64,000 bases of DNA from Myxococcota bacterium (GCA_028285625.1 JANQOX010000021.1:186001-250000); one strand, 5' to 3'. Positions 43,404 to 52,851 are shown, numbered from the stretch's first letter. The notes: generated by a model not told the origin, from the letters alone. Program-made: numbers and translations.

Positions 43404-44887
43404 CGGGGCGCCTTGCCCTCGGCGAGCCGCCGCAGCGCCGGGACGCCGCCGCGAAAGTGCAGCACCCGCAGGCCCTCGCGGTGCATCCGCTCGGCGAGGT
43501 GGGCGCTCTTGAGCCCGAACTCGCAGTAGAGCACGTAGCGCTCGTCGCGTCCGAAGCTCGGGTAGGCACGCATGGCCTGGGGGAAGTCGAGCCAGACGGC
43601 GTCCGGCCAATGCCAGGCGTCGAAGTCGTTGCGGTGGCGAAGGTCGAGCACCACCGCGCCGGCGGGGATCTCGCGCGTCTCGAGCTCGGGCATGCCGCTG
43701 TCGTCGGGATCGAGGGCGCGCAGGTCCAGCGCTTCGTGCCCTTCGATGGCACGATCGAGCACGCCGGGATCCATCGCCGCCTCCTGCTCGAGGACCACGT
43801 CGAGCCTGGCGGCGGTGGCGGGCCGGCGCGGCACCATGGCGCAGTACTCGTCCACCACCTCGGACAGCCTCGCGGTCCCGATGGCCCGGGCCTGGGCGAT
43901 GATGTCCTCCTTGTTCGCGCCGATCAGCGGCCGCAGGATCGGCGTGCGCGTGGCGTCGCTGATCACGGCGAGGTTCGGCAGTGTCTGCGACGAGACCTGG
44001 CCCACCGCTTCGCCCGTGACGATCGCCTGGGCGCCCGTCTCGCGCGCGATCCGGTCGGCCGTGCGCAGCATCTGCCGCTTCAGGATCACCTGCCAGTAGC
44101 GCGGCTCGGCGTGGGCCTGGATGTCCGCGGTCACGGGGTCGAAGTCCACCGCGTACAGTCGGGGGCGCGTGCCGTAGGACCAGCGGTCGGCGACCTCCTT
44201 CATCACGCGCAGGGTTCCCAGCTGGTGGCTGGTGCCGCCGAGGTTGCAGAACACGTAGTCGAGATGCACGCCGCGGCGAAGCAGCTGCCAGGCCGCCACG
44301 GCCGAGTCGAAGCCCCCGCTCACGAGCGCCACCGCCCGGCTCTCGGTACCGAGCGGAAGCCCGCCCGGCGCGCGCAGCTCTTCTTCGAAGCAGTAGGCCT
44401 GGCCCTCGTAGACCTCGATGCGCGCCGTCACCTCGGGGTGTGTGAGATCGACCCCCGCCGACGCCGGCAGCAGGCGCTCGCCGAGCGCGACCTCGAGATC
44501 GCGGCGGCCGAACGGGCGTCGCGCGCGGTCGCCCACGACTCGCGCGCGGACCGCGAAGCGCCGGCCCGCCACCAGGCGTTCGAACCGGCGCACGCCGATC
44601 TCGACCGCGTCTTCCAGCTTCTCACAGGGCTCGCGTACTGCGGGTGCCACGGCCTGCAGCCCGAACACGCGTGCGAGCGCCTCGGTCCCGCGCCCATCGG
44701 GCAGCGAGACGAAGAGGCGGTCGTAGCGCCGCTCGACCTCGCCCGAGAGCCCCTCGGAACGCAGCAGGTCCTGGAGGTTCGAGACCAGCCGCGACACGAA
44801 GGCCTGCCGGGTCATGCGTGCCTTGGTGCCCACCTCGCCGGACAGGCGCAGCAGGGCCAGGGTGGTTCGGCCGTCGTGTTCGGACAC
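43400..44887 (-). CDS. thiI: tRNA uracil 4-sulfurtransferase with rhodanese domain
   Basis: 495 residues from GTG 44887; the open frame continues far upstream into another gene, so the start is chosen from the first family-like residues (TLALLRLSGEVGTKARMT). Domains in order: NFLD/THUMP (~1-165), PP-loop ATPase with LVSGGFDSAVAAWQLLRRGV (near 185), and a C-terminal rhodanese with VLYCEFGLKSAHLAERM, whose Cys carries the persulfide. It makes 4-thiouridine in tRNA and in some species feeds thiamine synthesis. Length and the extra rhodanese match E. coli ThiI. Confidence 0.93.
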   Translation of the reverse strand: MSEHDGRTTLALLRLSGEVGTKARMTRQAFVSRLVSNLQDLLRSEGLSGEVERRYDRLFVSLPDGRGTEALARVFGLQAVAPAVREPCEKLEDAVEIGVRRFERLVAGRRFAVRARVVGDRARRPFGRRDLEVALGERLLPASAGVDLTHPEVTARIEVYEGQAYCFEEELRAPGGLPLGTESRAVALVSGGFDSAVAAWQLLRRGVHLDYVFCNLGGTSHQLGTLRVMKEVADRWSYGTRPRLYAVDFDPVTADIQAHAEPRYWQVILKRQMLRTADRIARETGAQAIVTGEAVGQVSSQTLPNLAVISDATRTPILRPLIGANKEDIIAQARAIGTARLSEVVDEYCAMVPRRPATAARLDVVLEQEAAMDPGVLDRAIEGHEALDLRALDPDDSGMPELETREIPAGAVVLDLRHRNDFDAWHWPDAVWLDFPQAMRAYPSFGRDERYVLYCEFGLKSAHLAERMHREGLRVLHFRGGVPALRRLAEGKAPR

Positions 44888-44946
44888 GGCCCGGCAGGGT
44901 AGCGCTCTAGCCGGGCCTGGAAGCGCAGACCCAAGGGCCACGAGTC

Positions 44947-44980
44947 GAGCCCCAAGGGCTCGAAGCCCGACCCCAGGGTC
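44947..44980. repeat. Tandem short hairpins in intergenic region
   Basis: GAGCCC-CAA-GGGCTC (44947-44961) and GACCC-CA-GGGTC (44969-44980) lie between the ggt stop and the thiI start, and CCCAAGGG (44930-44937) just before resembles them. They may act as weak transcription-end or processing sites for the minus-strand message, but no T-run follows. Confidence 0.4.
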
Positions 44981-46626
44981 TAGAAACCCAGCGCGCAGCC
45001 GTCCTTCCGGCGGTCGCTGCCGCCGGCGAGCACGCCGTCGGGGAGCCGCGCGATCGCCTGTCCGCCGCCGAACAGGTCGGTTGCGAAGCCGCCGGGGCCC
45101 TTCGCATCGTGTCCGCGGGCGCGCAGGGCCTCGAGCAGGGTTCCGCCTTCGAGGGCGGGCGCGTCGGGGTGCTCGATGCGCACCTCGGTACCGCCCTGGT
45201 AGCGAAACCGCATGCGGTCGAGGGCCTCCTGCGGGTTGAGACCGTGGTCGACCACGTTCGAGACGAAGTTCAGGTGGCTCTGGGGCTGGACGTCGCCCCC
45301 CATCAGGCCGAATGCCATCCACGGCGTGCCGTCGCGCAGCAGCATGCCCGGGATGATGGTGTGGAAGGGGCGCTTGCCCGGTGCGAGCGCGCCGGGGTGC
45401 CGCGGGTCGAGTCGAAACCCCGCGCCGCGGCTCTGGAGCACGACGCCGCTGTCGCCGCAGCCCACCCCCGAGCCGAAGCCGGTGAACAGGCTCTGGATGA
45501 AAGAGACCAGATTTCCCTCGCCGTCGGCGGTGCACAGGTAGACGGTATTGCCGTCGAGTCCCGGGTCGGCGCCGGTCAGCGCGCGTTCGCCGATCGAGGC
45601 GGCGCGGCGTCGCGCGTAGGCCGGGTCGAGCAGCGCCTCGACCGGCACGTCCACGTGGGCGGGGTCGGCGATGTAGGCATCGCGGTCGGCGAAGGCGAGC
45701 TTCACGGCCTCGATGCGCCGATGCCATTCGAGCGCGCTGCCCGGCGGCGCCTCCGCCGGGTCGAACTGCTCGAGGATGCCGAGCGCGATCAGCGCGGCGA
45801 GTCCCTGCCCGTTGGGAGGAAGCTCGGCCACGGTGGTGCCGCGGTAGTCGGTGTGGATCGGCACGACCCAGTCGCTCTGGTGACCCGCGAGGTCGTCGTG
45901 GCAGAAGAAGCCGCCCTCCTCGCGCGAGGTGGCGACGATGGCGTCGGCCACCGCGCCCTCGTAGAAGCCCGCGGCGCCCTTGCTGGCGACGGCACGCAGG
46001 CTCTGGCCGAGCGCCGGGGCCCGGAACCACCCGCCGGCGGTGGGCGCGCGGCCGGCGTCGAGCCAATGCGTTCGCGCGGCCGCATTGTGGAGCGCACCGC
46101 CCGCGGCCAGCAGCCCCCAGTAGTGCGCGACGAGTTCGGTGACCGGAAAGCCGTCCTCGGCCAGGGCGATGGCGGGCTCCAGCACGTCCCCGAGCGGCAG
46201 GGCGCCGAGCCGGTCGGAGAGGGTCTGCCAGGCATGCACGGCCCCCGGCACCGTGGCCGAGAGAATTCCCCTGGGCGCGATCTCGTCGAGGCCGCGTGCG
46301 CGGTAGGCCTCGAGGGTGGCCGCGGCGGGGGCGCGCCCACTGCCGTTCAGGCCCAGCAGCTGGTCCTCCTTCGCCGACCAGAGCAGCGCGAAAGCGTCGC
46401 CGCCGATGCCGGTCGACATGGGCTCCACCACGCAGAGCACTGCCGCGGCGGCGAGCGCCGCGTCGACGGCGTTGCCCCCGCGTTCCAGCATGGCCAGGCC
46501 CGCACGCGTGGCCGCGGGCACGCTGGTGGCCACCATGCCCCGGCGGCCGAGGGCACACGAGCGCTGGCTGGCGAGGGGCGTGTCGAGCCTCGGCCGGACG
46601 CTCGGTAGCGCGGGGGGTTGGGTCAC
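44980..46626 (-). CDS. Gamma-glutamyltransferase family protein
   Basis: 548 residues from GTG 46626, with GGAGGA six bases upstream; the open frame extends further without similarity. GRRGMVATSVPAATRAGLAM and GGNAVDAALAAAAVLCVVEP are the family's N-terminal motifs. The autocleavage site is the Thr in DGNTVYLCTADGEGN, followed by FTGFGSGV and ending VLAGGSDRRKDGCALGF, typical of the GGT small subunit. No clear signal peptide is visible, so it may act in the cytosol, or the start may be wrong. It would transfer or hydrolyse gamma-glutamyl groups, or act on related acyl amides. Confidence 0.87.
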   Translation of the reverse strand: MTQPPALPSVRPRLDTPLASQRSCALGRRGMVATSVPAATRAGLAMLERGGNAVDAALAAAAVLCVVEPMSTGIGGDAFALLWSAKEDQLLGLNGSGRAPAAATLEAYRARGLDEIAPRGILSATVPGAVHAWQTLSDRLGALPLGDVLEPAIALAEDGFPVTELVAHYWGLLAAGGALHNAAARTHWLDAGRAPTAGGWFRAPALGQSLRAVASKGAAGFYEGAVADAIVATSREEGGFFCHDDLAGHQSDWVVPIHTDYRGTTVAELPPNGQGLAALIALGILEQFDPAEAPPGSALEWHRRIEAVKLAFADRDAYIADPAHVDVPVEALLDPAYARRRAASIGERALTGADPGLDGNTVYLCTADGEGNLVSFIQSLFTGFGSGVGCGDSGVVLQSRGAGFRLDPRHPGALAPGKRPFHTIIPGMLLRDGTPWMAFGLMGGDVQPQSHLNFVSNVVDHGLNPQEALDRMRFRYQGGTEVRIEHPDAPALEGGTLLEALRARGHDAKGPGGFATDLFGGGQAIARLPDGVLAGGSDRRKDGCALGF

Positions 46627-46741
46627 CTGCGGTCCTCCAGGACCCGCCGTCGCGGGCGCGCCGAGTGTAGTCCGCGGCCGGCGCAAGCCGTCGAGGGGCC
46701 GCCGTGCCCGGCGCGGGGCCGGTCGGGTACCCTGGCCGGCC

Positions 46742-47527
46742 ATGTCTGGACGCATCCGCACCGAGCGAGACGGAGCCATCGGCTGGCTGATCTTCGACCA
46801 CCCCGAACGTCGCAATGCCATCTCGGTGGACATGTGGCGCGCGATCCCGCCCGCCCTCGAGAGCCTATGCGAAGACCCGGAGGTACGGGTCGTGGTGATG
46901 CGCGGCGAGGGCGAGGTCGCCTTCGTCTCCGGGGCCGACATCTCGGAGTTCAAGCAGCAGCGCACCGGCGGCGACGCTGCCGGCAGCTACGACGCGGGAA
47001 CCGGGCTGGCCTTCGGTGCCATCCTGAACTGCCCGCTCCCGGTGATCGCCATGATCCATGGCTACTGCGTGGGCGGGGGCATGGCGATCGCCTTGGCCGC
47101 AGACCTGCGGTACGCGGCCGACGATGCCGTGTTCGCGATTCCGGCCGCCCGACTGGGCCTCGGCTACCACGCGGCGGGCATCCAGGGGCTGGTGGCCCTG
47201 GTGGGCCCCTCGGCCGCCAAGGAGATCTTCTTCAGCGCACGGCGCTACGCCGCCCAGGAGGCGCTCGACCTCGGGCTGCTCAACCGGGTGCATCCGAAGG
47301 GCGAGCTCGAGAAGCAGGTTCGCGAGATGGCGGCCCAGATCGGCGGCAACGCGCCGCTCACCGTCCGCAGCGTGAAGCGGATCGTGACGGAGACCACCAA
47401 GGATCCCGGCGCCCGGGACGATGCGGCCATGAACGAGTCGATCCGCGCCTGTTTCGAGAGCGAGGACTACAAGGAAGGGGTTCGTGCCTTCCTGGAGAAG
47501 CGCCCACCCGTCTTTCGGGGTCGCTGA
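46742..47527 (+). CDS. Crotonase-family (enoyl-CoA hydratase-like) protein
   Basis: 261 residues. FVSGADISEFKQQ and MIHGYCVGGGMAIALAADLR form the two oxyanion-hole segments of crotonases. The third motif reads FAIPAARLGLGYHAAG, where hydratases usually have Glu in the PE position; here it is Ala. It may therefore use another acid, or catalyse isomerisation, decarboxylation or thioester hydrolysis of an acyl-CoA. Divergent from ggt, which is 115 bases away. Confidence 0.85.
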   Translation: MSGRIRTERDGAIGWLIFDHPERRNAISVDMWRAIPPALESLCEDPEVRVVVMRGEGEVAFVSGADISEFKQQRTGGDAAGSYDAGTGLAFGAILNCPLPVIAMIHGYCVGGGMAIALAADLRYAADDAVFAIPAARLGLGYHAAGIQGLVALVGPSAAKEIFFSARRYAAQEALDLGLLNRVHPKGELEKQVREMAAQIGGNAPLTVRSVKRIVTETTKDPGARDDAAMNESIRACFESEDYKEGVRAFLEKRPPVFRGR

Positions 47528-47703
47528 GTCCGGGGCCACCGGGACCCCACGCCGGCAGGGGGTGGGGTGAGGCTAGGCGGGGATCGGCATCGGGAGCGCT
47601 CTCCGGCCATTTCATGCCTTGCGATCCGCCCTTCGGGTCCCCACACTCTCGTTTGGTTCGGGGGATCGACCAGCACAAGGGACGAGAGGGGGGTTCTCAC
47701 CGC

Positions 47704-48237
47704 ATGGAGCGTTCACGACTCACGCGATTCTTCGGGGTTGCGCTACTCGCCGGAGCGATCGGCATCGGCTGCGCCTCGGATGGCTCGGACACCGATGGAA
47801 CCGGAAGCGGCACCACCGGTGGCTTCGATAGTGGCACCGGCAGCATGGGCGGCAGCGGAAGCGGCTTCGGGAGCGACGACATGCTCTCGACCGGTCAGGC
47901 CGTCGCCGAGCTCGAGGCCATCTACTTCGACTTCGACCGCGCACTCGTGCGCGATGACCAGAAGCCGACGTTGCGCACCAACGCCGAGGCCATCCGCACC
48001 GGCAGCTGGCGCACGATCGTCATCGAAGGGCACACGGACGAGCGCGGCAGCGAGGAGTACAACCTCGCGCTGGGCGAGCGTCGTGCGAACGCGGCCCGCC
48101 AGTACATGATCGACTCGGGCGTGCCCGCAGCGAAGCTCGACACCGTGAGTTTCGGCGAGGCCAAGCCGGCCGTGCAGGGCCACGACGAGTCGGCCTGGCG
48201 CTGGAACCGGCGCGCCGAGTTCCGCGTCCTCCAGTAG
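47704..48237 (+). CDS. OmpA/Pal-like peptidoglycan-binding lipoprotein
   Basis: 177 residues. A short signal ends in GAIGIGC (Cys23, lipobox). A Gly/Ser/Thr-rich linker (residues ~27-60) precedes the OmpA domain: IYFDFDRALVRDDQKPTL, VIEGHTDERGSEEYNLALGE and a final WRWNRRAEFRVLQ. The Asp in EGHTDERGS and the Arg in the last motif bind peptidoglycan stem peptides. It tethers the outer membrane to the wall. No tol genes are adjacent, so pal itself is not certain. Confidence 0.9.
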   Translation: MERSRLTRFFGVALLAGAIGIGCASDGSDTDGTGSGTTGGFDSGTGSMGGSGSGFGSDDMLSTGQAVAELEAIYFDFDRALVRDDQKPTLRTNAEAIRTGSWRTIVIEGHTDERGSEEYNLALGERRANAARQYMIDSGVPAAKLDTVSFGEAKPAVQGHDESAWRWNRRAEFRVLQ

Positions 48238-48244
48238 GCATCGG

Positions 48245-48280
48245 GCCCCCCGCGGTTCTCGAAACCCGGGGGGCGGTTTT
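48245..48280 (+). terminator. Rho-independent terminator
   Basis: Stem of GCCCCCCG with CGGGGGGC plus an inner GGTT/AACC pairing (48245-48274), then GGTTTT. It follows the Pal-like lipoprotein stop by eight bases. Confidence 0.82.
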
Positions 48281-48318
48281 CCGCTAGCATCCCCGCTTCA
48301 CAGCGGAGGTGTACCCCC

Positions 48319-49962
48319 ATGCCCGTCCACGGCGGAAAGCTCGCAGCCAAGGCCCTGAAAGAGGCCGGTGTCGAGGCCATCTTCACCCTTTCGGGTGGCC
48401 ACATCATGCCCATCTACGATGGCTGCATCGATGAGGGCATCAAGGTCGTCGACGTGCGTCACGAGCAGGCCGCCGTGCATGCCGCCGACTCGTGGGCCCG
48501 GTGCAACCCGGGCAAGGTCGGCGTGGCCGCCATCACGGCAGGGCCCGGTGTCACCGACGGTGTGACCGGTATCGCCAACGCCTGGCGCGCGAACTCGCCC
48601 ATCCTGGTCTTTGGTGGGCAGGGTCCCTTCGAGAACCTGCGTCGCGGTTCGCTCCAGGAGATGGACCACCTCGGCGTCGTCCGCCCCATCACGAAGTACT
48701 GCGACGCGGTCTACGAGACCAAGCGCATCCCCGAGTACATCGAACTGGCGATTCGCCACGCCGTGTCCGGCATTCCGGGCCCCGCGTACCTCGAGATTCC
48801 CATGGACGTGTTCATGGGCCAGGTCGAAGAAGACGTCACCATTCCGCGGATCCGCACCCAGCCGCCGCGCATCTCGCCCGACCGCGACGAGGTGCGACGC
48901 GCCATCGAGATCCTGCAGAAGAGCGAACGCCCGATGCTGATGGCGGGCACCAGCGTCAAGTGGTCGCAGGCCGCCGAAGAGATGAACCGCTTCATCTCCG
49001 AGACGCACATCCCGACCTACGTGAATGGGATGGGTCGCGGCACCGTGCCCCACGATTCGCCGGAGTTCCTGAACCGGTCGCGGCGCGACGCGCTCAAGGG
49101 CATCGACTGCATCATCCTGGCGGGCACGCTGCTAGACTTCCGGATGCGCTTCGGCCAGACGATCCCGGCCGATGCGAAGATCATCCAGCTCGACATGGAC
49201 GCGACCCTGATCGGCCAGAACCGTCAGGCCGACGTGCCGCTGGTGGGCAACCTCGCCTGCGCCTTCGAGCTGATGCAGGAAGAGATGAAGAACCAGGGCG
49301 CCAAGCTCGATTTCACCGCCTGGCGCGACGAGCTGCGTGGGATCGAGGTCGAGGCCGAGAAGAAGGTCGAGTCGGCGCTCAACAGCGACGAGGTGCCGAT
49401 CGACCCCCAGCGCATGTGCCGCGAGGTACGCGACTGGCTCGAGACCCTCGATCGCCCGATCGTGATCGGCGACGGCGGGGACATCGTGGCGACCGCCGCG
49501 AAGATCCTGCCGGTCAAGGGCGAGGGCGCCTGGATGGATCCCGGCCCGCTGGGCACGCTCGGCGTCGGCATGCCCTTCGCCATCGCGGCCAAGCTCGCCC
49601 ACCCGGACCGCCCCGTGGTGATCATCTACGGCGACGGATCCTTCGGGTTCAACGGTTTCGAGTACGACACCGCGGTGCGCTTCGGCCTGCCGATCATCGG
49701 TGTGCTGGGCAACGACGCCGCCTGGGGCCAGATGATGCGGCCGCAGGGCGCCGTCTATGGTTGGGACCGGCTCGAGGGGGTGCTGTTGAACCGCACCCGC
49801 TACGACAAGGTCGTGGAGGCGCTCGGCGGGCACGGCGAGCACGTGACCGAGCCCGGCGACATGCGCGCCGCCCTCGATCGCGCCGTTGCCTCGGGCAAGC
49901 CCGCACTGCTGAACGTCGACATCCGCCAGGACCGGGAGTACAAGGGCGGGATCTACGTCTAG
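48319..49962 (+). CDS. Thiamine-diphosphate-dependent enzyme, acetolactate synthase-like
   Basis: 547 residues. Domain order matches ThDP lyases: Pyr domain with the catalytic Glu in DVRHEQAAVHAADSW (near 50), central Rossmann-like domain (VNGMGRGTVPHDSPEFLNRS), and PP domain with IYGDGSFGFNGFEYDTAV and GVLGNDAAWGQM, the GDG...N ThDP/Mg motif. This family includes acetolactate synthase, oxalyl-CoA decarboxylase and 2-hydroxyacyl-CoA lyase. No regulatory small subunit is nearby, and the substrate is not certain. It precedes the DinG gene by six bases, probably one message. Confidence 0.87.
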   Translation: MPVHGGKLAAKALKEAGVEAIFTLSGGHIMPIYDGCIDEGIKVVDVRHEQAAVHAADSWARCNPGKVGVAAITAGPGVTDGVTGIANAWRANSPILVFGGQGPFENLRRGSLQEMDHLGVVRPITKYCDAVYETKRIPEYIELAIRHAVSGIPGPAYLEIPMDVFMGQVEEDVTIPRIRTQPPRISPDRDEVRRAIEILQKSERPMLMAGTSVKWSQAAEEMNRFISETHIPTYVNGMGRGTVPHDSPEFLNRSRRDALKGIDCIILAGTLLDFRMRFGQTIPADAKIIQLDMDATLIGQNRQADVPLVGNLACAFELMQEEMKNQGAKLDFTAWRDELRGIEVEAEKKVESALNSDEVPIDPQRMCREVRDWLETLDRPIVIGDGGDIVATAAKILPVKGEGAWMDPGPLGTLGVGMPFAIAAKLAHPDRPVVIIYGDGSFGFNGFEYDTAVRFGLPIIGVLGNDAAWGQMMRPQGAVYGWDRLEGVLLNRTRYDKVVEALGGHGEHVTEPGDMRAALDRAVASGKPALLNVDIRQDREYKGGIYV

Positions 49963-49968
49963 GGCGCC

Positions 49969-52851
49969 GTGTCCAGCTCGAAGGGGGAAGCCACGCCGGG
50001 CTCGCGGGGGCTGGTTCGCGAGCAGCGCGGGCCGGAGACCTTCGGCCTCGACGCCGACGTGCTCGGTCGCTTCGCGACCCGGGTCGGCCCCCTGGCCGTG
50101 GTCGACCTCGAGACCACGGGCCTGACCGACGACCCCGAGGCCGAGATCCTCGAGTTTGGCGCGCTGCTGGTGGACCCGGGCGCCGACCACGTGACCACGC
50201 TCGAGGTGCTGGTGCGCCCCCGCCGCACCCTGCCCCGTGCGGTGAAGCGCCTGACCGGCATCGAGGATGCCGACGCGGCCGGAGGGCCCCCCTTCGCCGA
50301 GGTCGCCGCGCCGCTGCGCGAGGCGCTCGCCGGTCGCGTGATCATCGCCCACAACGCCGAGTTCGAGCAGGCGTTCCTGTCGCGTCAGCTCGACCCCGCG
50401 CTCGCCCAGGCCCGCTACCTGGACACGCTCGACCTGCTGGCGCTCACCCACCCCGACGCGCCCGACCTGCGGCTCGAGTCGTTCACGCGCATGATGTTCG
50501 AGACCGAGGAGCGTCACCGGGCGCTGTCCGACGCGCTCGATACGGCGCGGGTGGTCTCGGCCGCCGGGCGCGGCGCGCGCCGCGGCGAGCCGCGCTTCGT
50601 CGTGGCGCGGCGCGCGCTCGAGTCGTACGCGTCCGAGTCGCCGTGGCTCGAGCTGCTGGCGAAGCCCGACGAGGACGTCTCGGGCGAGCCTCGGGCCGAG
50701 GCTCCCTACGTGCGGATCGGTCGCAGCGACGAGCCGCCGGTGCCCTTCCACGAAGACGCCATCGCGGCGGTGCTCTCCGACGAGGCGCGCGGGCGGCGGC
50801 ACTTTCCCGGCTATCGCGTTCGCAGCGAGCAGATCGAGCTGGCGCGGCGCTTCGCCCGCAACCTGGCCGACGAAGAGGTGCTGCTGCTCGAGGGAGGGAC
50901 CGGCGTCGGCAAGAGCCTGGCCTACCTGGCAGCGGTGATCCCCTTCGCCATGGAGCGCGAGGCGGCCGGCGAGGTCTCGCCGGTGCTGATTTCCACACGG
51001 ACGAAGCTGCTTCAGGACCAGCTCCTCGAGCGCGACATCGCCGCTGCGGCGCGCTTTCTCGGGCACTCGGAACTGCGCGCGGTGTCGATCAAGGGCCGCG
51101 CCAACTACGCCTGCGCGCGCCGGCTCGAGGTGGCGCTGGCCGAGGGCCGCGCCCAGAGCATCTTTGCCGAGGACCGTCTGGCCTACGCGGTGCTCGAGGC
51201 GTGCGCGCAGACGCGGCCCCACGGCGAGATCGGTGCGGTGCCCGCGCTGCTCCTGCGCCGCTATCCGCCGCTGCGTGGGCTGCTGCGCCGCGCCGTGGCC
51301 GCGCGCGCCGAGCAGTGCACGCGCGAGCAGTGCGCCAAGACCCGGCACTGCCCGCTCGGCCGCAAGCGGGCCGCACTGGGCCAGGCCCATGTGATCGTCG
51401 CCAACCACGACCTGCTGCTGCGCTGGCCGCCCGACTACCCGTCGTTCGAGCACGCGGTGGTGGACGAGGCGCACGAGCTGGCCGACGTGGCGGACGAGGT
51501 GTTTGCCCGCGAGGTGCGGCCCGACGTGGTGCTCGACCGCTTCGACGAGATCTTCGGTCCCCCGCCCGGTTCGCGCCGACGCCGCGCGGAAGCGCTGCTG
51601 CCTGCCGGGGACCGGCAAGAGCTCAAGAAGGACGCGGCCGCCTGGCGGCGCGACCTGCGGCACGACCTGGCCGCGGTGGGCCGTTCGCTGCTTCCCCGGG
51701 CCGGCGACTTCGGTGACGTGCAGCTGCCGCCGGCCGATGACCCGGACATTCGCGAGGCCCGGCAGGCCGCCCAGGCGACGGCGGATCGGTTGGAGGACGT
51801 GGCCGATCGCGTACCCGGGGCGGACGAGGGGTCGCCTGCGCTGCAGCGTGCCGTGGCCGACCTGCGCGAGGCCGCCGACGGCTTGCGCATGGCCTTCGAC
51901 GACCCGCCCGATGCGGTGGCGAGCTTCGAGGGCGTGGCCCCTCCGTACGACCGTTGGCGTCTCGTGGTGCGGCCGGTCTCGCCCGCCGAGCCCTTCCATG
52001 GCCAGTTCCTTTCGGGCATGCGTTCGTTCGCGGGCGTCTCGGCCAGCCTGTTCATGGGCGGCGACGCCTTCGCGTCGCTGGGCGATCTGGAGGTCGAGGA
52101 TCGCGCTGGCGAGCGCCTGCAGCGCGGCTCGGTTCCCAGCCCGTTCCCGTACGACCGGCACATGCGTGTGGTCGCCATGCGCGGGGGTGCCGACCTGGTT
52201 CGCGAGACGGCGGACGTGCTCGAGCTGCTCGCGCGCGAGCTGGGCGGCCGCACGCTCGGGCTCTTCACCAGTCTGCGCCGCATGAACGAGGTGGCCGACG
52301 AACTCGCCGGGCGCCTGCGCGACGAGGGCATCGACGTCCTCACGCCGCGGCGCGCGGCCGACGACCCGTCGGCCCTGATCAACCGGTTCGTGAACGGGGC
52401 CGCGGTGCTGCTGGGCGCGCGGCGCTTCTGGCAGGGCGTCGACATCCCGGGCGAGGCCCTGCAGGCGGTGGTCATCGAGAAGCTCCCCTTCGAGGTACCC
52501 ACCGAGCTACGGCGCCGCCGCGACGACCGCATGAAGGAGCGCGGCATCTCCCCCTTCCAGCGCGCATCCATGGGCCGCATGCTGCTCAACCTGAAGCAGA
52601 TGGTCGGGCGGCTGATCCGCACCGAAGAGGACCGCGGCATCGTGGTGATCGTCGAGGGGCGGTCGGACAAGCGCTACTTCAAGCGGCTGAACGAGGCGCT
52701 CCCGCCCGGGTGCGAGGTGGTGGTCTCACGCTTTGCCGATCTTCCTGAACACCTGGCGGCCGTGGGCATCGGGAAAGCCCCGGCCGTGGGCATCGGGGAA
52801 GGCAGCCCGGCTGACGAGACGCCCGAGCCCTCGGGCAGTGAGGGCGCGTGA
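49969..52851 (+). CDS. dinG: DinG-type helicase fused to DnaQ-like 3'-5' exonuclease
   Basis: 960 residues from GTG 49969. Residues ~35-200 form a DEDDh exonuclease: VVDLETTGLTDD (exo I), AHNAEFEQAFL (exo II) and HRALSDALDTARV (exo III His). The helicase core follows: Walker A LEGGTGVGKSLAYL (near 310), four Cys around CTREQCAKTRHC for a [4Fe-4S] cluster as in XPD/DinG, VVDEAHEL (DEAH), then LGARRFWQGVDIPG and MVGRLIRTEEDRG. It unwinds DNA 5'-3' or degrades it in repair. The tail carries a 24-base duplication. Its stop overlaps the next GTG. Confidence 0.93.
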   Translation: MSSSKGEATPGSRGLVREQRGPETFGLDADVLGRFATRVGPLAVVDLETTGLTDDPEAEILEFGALLVDPGADHVTTLEVLVRPRRTLPRAVKRLTGIEDADAAGGPPFAEVAAPLREALAGRVIIAHNAEFEQAFLSRQLDPALAQARYLDTLDLLALTHPDAPDLRLESFTRMMFETEERHRALSDALDTARVVSAAGRGARRGEPRFVVARRALESYASESPWLELLAKPDEDVSGEPRAEAPYVRIGRSDEPPVPFHEDAIAAVLSDEARGRRHFPGYRVRSEQIELARRFARNLADEEVLLLEGGTGVGKSLAYLAAVIPFAMEREAAGEVSPVLISTRTKLLQDQLLERDIAAAARFLGHSELRAVSIKGRANYACARRLEVALAEGRAQSIFAEDRLAYAVLEACAQTRPHGEIGAVPALLLRRYPPLRGLLRRAVAARAEQCTREQCAKTRHCPLGRKRAALGQAHVIVANHDLLLRWPPDYPSFEHAVVDEAHELADVADEVFAREVRPDVVLDRFDEIFGPPPGSRRRRAEALLPAGDRQELKKDAAAWRRDLRHDLAAVGRSLLPRAGDFGDVQLPPADDPDIREARQAAQATADRLEDVADRVPGADEGSPALQRAVADLREAADGLRMAFDDPPDAVASFEGVAPPYDRWRLVVRPVSPAEPFHGQFLSGMRSFAGVSASLFMGGDAFASLGDLEVEDRAGERLQRGSVPSPFPYDRHMRVVAMRGGADLVRETADVLELLARELGGRTLGLFTSLRRMNEVADELAGRLRDEGIDVLTPRRAADDPSALINRFVNGAAVLLGARRFWQGVDIPGEALQAVVIEKLPFEVPTELRRRRDDRMKERGISPFQRASMGRMLLNLKQMVGRLIRTEEDRGIVVIVEGRSDKRYFKRLNEALPPGCEVVVSRFADLPEHLAAVGIGKAPAVGIGEGSPADETPEPSGSEGA
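52759..52806 (+). repeat. 24-bp tandem duplication in the coding tail
   Basis: Two 24-base units (52759 and 52783), both with core GCCGTGGGCATCGGG, encode AVGIGKAP and AVGIGEGS at the C-terminus of the helicase. Both this and the repeat at 2667 are 24 bases long in a protein tail. Confidence 0.85.

Noticed and set aside
43400..46801. One 1133-codon minus-strand frame suggesting a fusion of thiI with an upstream domain.
   Set aside because: Only the part after GTG 44887 reads as ThiI. The upstream part is a shadow of the gamma-glutamyltransferase gene, which has its own motifs in another frame.
48492..52161. Open frames of 1074 codons (plus) and 1009 codons (minus) across the ThDP enzyme and DinG genes.
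   Set aside because: Both run through genes with complete catalytic motifs. Their compositions (Arg/Pro/Gly-rich and His/Arg-rich) are typical of shadows.
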